From NCBI GenBank assembly GCA_937995875.1, contig CALKIW010000187.1:1-8163 (forward strand): 8,163 nucleotides of DNA, given 5' to 3'. The DNA comes from an uncultured Bacteroidales bacterium (GTDB taxonomy: Bacteria > Bacteroidota > Bacteroidia > Bacteroidales > Bacteroidaceae). Of this stretch, positions 6,735-8,163 are shown piece by piece. A program made the position numbers and the translations under genes. Numbering within the stretch: position 1 is the stretch's first letter; every line of letters starts with the position of its first letter. The notes under the pieces are model-generated. The model searched no databases, had not been told where the DNA came from, and was given only the letters and a program-made list of their open reading frames with translations.

Positions 6735-6989
6735 CTATATTTGTTTTTGTTTCCGCTTGCTCGTCATTACCCACTTCACAAACAGGAACACCGTTACCAC
6801 ATAGTTGGCCAAAATCGCCATTCCCAATTTATCGACCAAGCTCATGGCATAAAGCCTCATTTGCGATATTGCATTATTGTCAGACTTGTAGAGTCGCAGA
6901 TCGAAACCGGCAAAGTCCCACAGCGCATAGTCCACAAGACCTAAAGCTGCCAAAAGAGACACTCCTACTATGATTTTCCATCGTTTCAT
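6735..6989 (-). CDS. Small two-helix membrane protein of unknown function
   Basis: An 84-residue product I do not recognise. It has a basic start (MKRWK), a first hydrophobic helix at about 6-25 (IIVGVSLLAALGL then VDYALW), a polar loop at about 27-52 with several charges, a second helix at about 55-75 (GMAILANYVVTVFLFVKWVM), and a basic end (SKRKQK). By the positive-inside rule both ends would be cytoplasmic and the loop outside the inner membrane. Asp20 and Asp25 sit at the end of the first helix. The clean topology and conventional ATG support a real gene over the plus-strand reading of the same DNA. It lies 154 bases downstream of the PfkB kinase on the same strand and converges on the sigma-factor gene. 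A weak AAGGAT lies about 8 to 13 bases before the ATG. A link to the sigma factor, for example as a membrane regulator, is speculation. Confidence 0.7.
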   Translation of the reverse strand: MKRWKIIVGVSLLAALGLVDYALWDFAGFDLRLYKSDNNAISQMRLYAMSLVDKLGMAILANYVVTVFLFVKWVMTSKRKQKQI

Positions 6990-7036
6990 AAGCTTCTATC
7001 CTTTTGTTTCAGGTGGTCAGTATGACTTTCCACCAT
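6986..7036 (-). promoter_or_regulatory. Leader of the small membrane gene: hairpin and 16-codon ORF
   Basis: On the minus strand an ATG at 7036-7034 opens a 16-codon frame (MVESHTDHLKQKDRSL) whose TGA (6988-6986) overlaps the ATG of the membrane protein gene as ATGA. An inverted repeat sits at its start: plus-strand GGTG-GTCA (7012-7019) with TGAC (7023-7026) and CCACC (7030-7034), forming an interrupted stem around a GTA loop with a 3-nt bulge. The micro-ORF has no ribosome binding site I can see. It could couple translation to the downstream start or be chance; its composition does not suggest a product. Confidence 0.3.
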
Positions 7037-7079
7037 AAATTCAACGTATTTGATATGGATACTGCCTTTACATCCTTCG

Positions 7080-7093
7080 CTCGAATGGTCGAG
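7080..7093. repeat. Short hairpin downstream of the PfkB kinase gene
   Basis: CTCGA (7080-7084) and TCGAG (7089-7093) form a 5-bp stem with a 4-nt loop, extendable by one G-U pair, about 50 bases beyond the kinase stop on the minus strand. It has no T-run. The rest of the 154-base gap (6990-7143) holds the leader element described at 6986-7036 and nothing else I can support. Confidence 0.25.
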
Positions 7094-7143
7094 TTGCGCC
7101 TTTTCCGCTGTATTCCATCAGATGCGACGTGCAGTCGGGAACA

Positions 7144-8076
7144 TCAGTCCAGCTTCTTGCTCTCACCAAACTCCTTCGACACATAATTGAAAAGGCTTTG
7201 GCAACAATCGGCCGAAAACTCCAGACCGCACGCAATCAGCTCATCCCACTGCTCCCCAGTCAGTCCTCTTTCAATCCGGTCGCGCGTAATGCCGTGTTTC
7301 AACAGGCCATAGATAAACCCGGCATTGAAATTATCGCCGGCGCCAATGGTGCTCACGGTGTCTGTCGGCTCCACCTCATAGCTGCGTTTCAATCCGTTTT
7401 CTGCCCTCAGCTCTACCGGGCGGCTGCCCTGTGTATAGATAAACCGTTTGCAATAAAACGATATTTCCGAATTGTACACCTTGTCACAATCGGTCAGTTT
7501 ATACAACACCTTAAAATCTTCATGACTTCCTCTCACGATGTCGGCATACTCCAGATTTTCCAAAAGATTAGGAGTGATTTTCATGATCTCATGCTGATGC
7601 GATGCCCTGAAATTCACGTCGTAATAGATGATGGCTCCATGTTTTCGGGCATCCTCAAGCAATGCTGCCATCTGCGGACGTATCACGGGATTGACCGCAT
7701 AAAAAGAGCCAAACACAACAATGTCGTCTCGTTGTATCTCAGGATAAACAAATTCGAGCCTGTCGTTAGGGTGGTTCTTATAAAAGATATATTCCGCGTC
7801 GTTGTTATCATTGAGAAATGCCAACGAAATGGGCGATTTGGAGTCGGGAAAAACATTCACGTTGTCGGCGTTTATACCGTTTTCGCGCAGGAAAGCAATC
7901 ACCCTCTGCCCCACACGGTCATTGCCGGTCTCGCTGATAAACGAGCCGGGAACACCGGCCCTGCCCAGTGATATCATTGCATTGAATGCTGAGCCGCCCG
8001 GGTAGGCACCAATGGGTTGCCCATCCTTGAATATAATGTCGAATACACTTTCGCCAATTCCAATTACCTTGCGCAT
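7144..8076 (-). CDS. PfkB-family carbohydrate kinase, probably fructokinase-like
   Basis: A 310-residue ribokinase-fold enzyme that would transfer phosphate from ATP to a sugar hydroxyl in the cytoplasm. It begins MRKVIGIGES and has the sugar-binding PGGSAFNAMISLGRAG (26-41) with ISETGNDRVG (47-56), a central YYDVNFR (151-157), and the C-terminal PfkB signature TVSTIGAGDNFNAGF (240-254). Gly245-Ala-Gly-Asp248 forms the anion hole and Asp248 is the likely catalytic base. The length is normal for the family. The start at 8076 was chosen because it matches remembered Bacteroides homologues; an in-frame ATG at 8139 would add 21 residues unlike the family. Those homologues are usually called fructokinase, but substrate assignment in PfkB proteins is unreliable, so no symbol is given. 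It is transcribed against the topA-sigma block and may be cotranscribed with the small membrane gene. Confidence 0.92.
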   Translation of the reverse strand: MRKVIGIGESVFDIIFKDGQPIGAYPGGSAFNAMISLGRAGVPGSFISETGNDRVGQRVIAFLRENGINADNVNVFPDSKSPISLAFLNDNNDAEYIFYKNHPNDRLEFVYPEIQRDDIVVFGSFYAVNPVIRPQMAALLEDARKHGAIIYYDVNFRASHQHEIMKITPNLLENLEYADIVRGSHEDFKVLYKLTDCDKVYNSEISFYCKRFIYTQGSRPVELRAENGLKRSYEVEPTDTVSTIGAGDNFNAGFIYGLLKHGITRDRIERGLTGEQWDELIACGLEFSADCCQSLFNYVSKEFGESKKLD

Positions 8077-8129
8077 ACGTTCTTGAGAATTTAAAAGAGT
8101 GAAGGAAGCTAAAGAACAGTGTCCAATCG

Positions 8130-8141
8130 GTATGATCATAC
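8130..8141. promoter_or_regulatory. 12-bp perfect palindrome upstream of the PfkB kinase, possible operator
   Basis: GTATGATCATAC reads the same on both strands and lies 54 to 65 bases before the kinase ATG. With one unpaired G at 8129 the symmetry extends to TC/GA on the flanks (8127-8143). Its distance suits a dimeric regulator binding near a promoter. No -7 box (TAnnTTTG) is evident between it and the ATG on the minus strand. The sequence continues beyond the window, so an upstream or divergent gene it might serve is not visible. Confidence 0.35.
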
Positions 8142-8163
8142 GAAAGAAAAAGCAATAGCAGGA

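Noticed and set aside
6705..6944. 79-codon open frame on the plus strand after the sigma factor, considered as an anti-sigma gene
   Set aside because: Its translation has no membrane helix or zinc-binding anti-sigma motif, and the minus-strand frame over the same bases has clean membrane topology.
7129..7971. 280-codon open frame on the plus strand
   Set aside because: It lies opposite the PfkB kinase, whose motifs (GGSAFN, GAGDNF, YYDVNFR) are unmistakable on the minus strand. The plus-strand translation has no recognisable family and is an antisense shadow.
8077..8139. ATG 8139 as the PfkB kinase start
   Set aside because: The added 21 residues are unlike family members, which begin directly with MRKVIGIGE-type sequence. 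The ATG also lies within the palindrome.
1..8163. Mobile elements, CRISPR arrays, tRNA, rRNA or riboswitch signatures
   Set aside because: I looked for transposase motifs, evenly spaced direct repeats, tRNA cloverleaf consensus and known riboswitch cores in the gaps and found none. The gaps are all under 230 bases.

Overview
The window looks like chromosomal housekeeping DNA from a Bacteroidales bacterium, most likely Prevotellaceae. I base this on how closely the shikimate kinase, the arginine decarboxylase and the PfkB kinase resemble remembered Bacteroides/Prevotella proteins, on weak or absent Shine-Dalgarno sequences, on an exact TAnnTTTG (Bacteroidetes -7) box before the first gene, and on base composition close to half GC. 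The genus is inference; no marker here fixes it.

Layout. Positions 1-222 hold the end of whatever lies upstream plus a putative promoter. Five genes then run on the plus strand: topA (DNA topoisomerase I, 223-2553), aroK (shikimate kinase, 2665-3297), speA (biosynthetic arginine decarboxylase, 3358-5250), argB (N-acetyl/N-succinylglutamate kinase, 5354-6157) and an ECF sigma-70 factor (6154-6666) whose start overlaps the argB stop by ATGA. The gaps between the first four genes are 60 to 111 bases and hold no recognisable intrinsic terminator, so one transcript or a set of overlapping transcripts is plausible. A hairpin at 6693-6715 separates this block from two minus-strand genes: a small two-helix membrane protein (6989-6735) and, upstream of it, a PfkB-family sugar kinase (8076-7144). 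The kinase is preceded by a perfect 12-bp palindrome near the right edge.

How the genes fit together. ArgB performs the second step of arginine synthesis and SpeA consumes arginine to make agmatine for polyamines, so the two sit on opposite sides of the arginine pool. AroK feeds aromatic synthesis and TopA relaxes negative supercoils. The ECF sigma factor is physically coupled to argB and has no adjacent same-strand anti-sigma gene, which is the main regulatory puzzle here. The PfkB kinase probably phosphorylates a sugar such as fructose, but its substrate cannot be read from the sequence.

I see no insertion sequence, prophage gene, CRISPR array, tRNA or rRNA, and no convincing sign of an undescribed multi-gene system. 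The items most worth a second look are the argB-sigma coupling, the structured leader and 16-codon ORF before the small membrane gene, the serine-rich and hairpin-containing 5' end of aroK, and the palindrome before the kinase.
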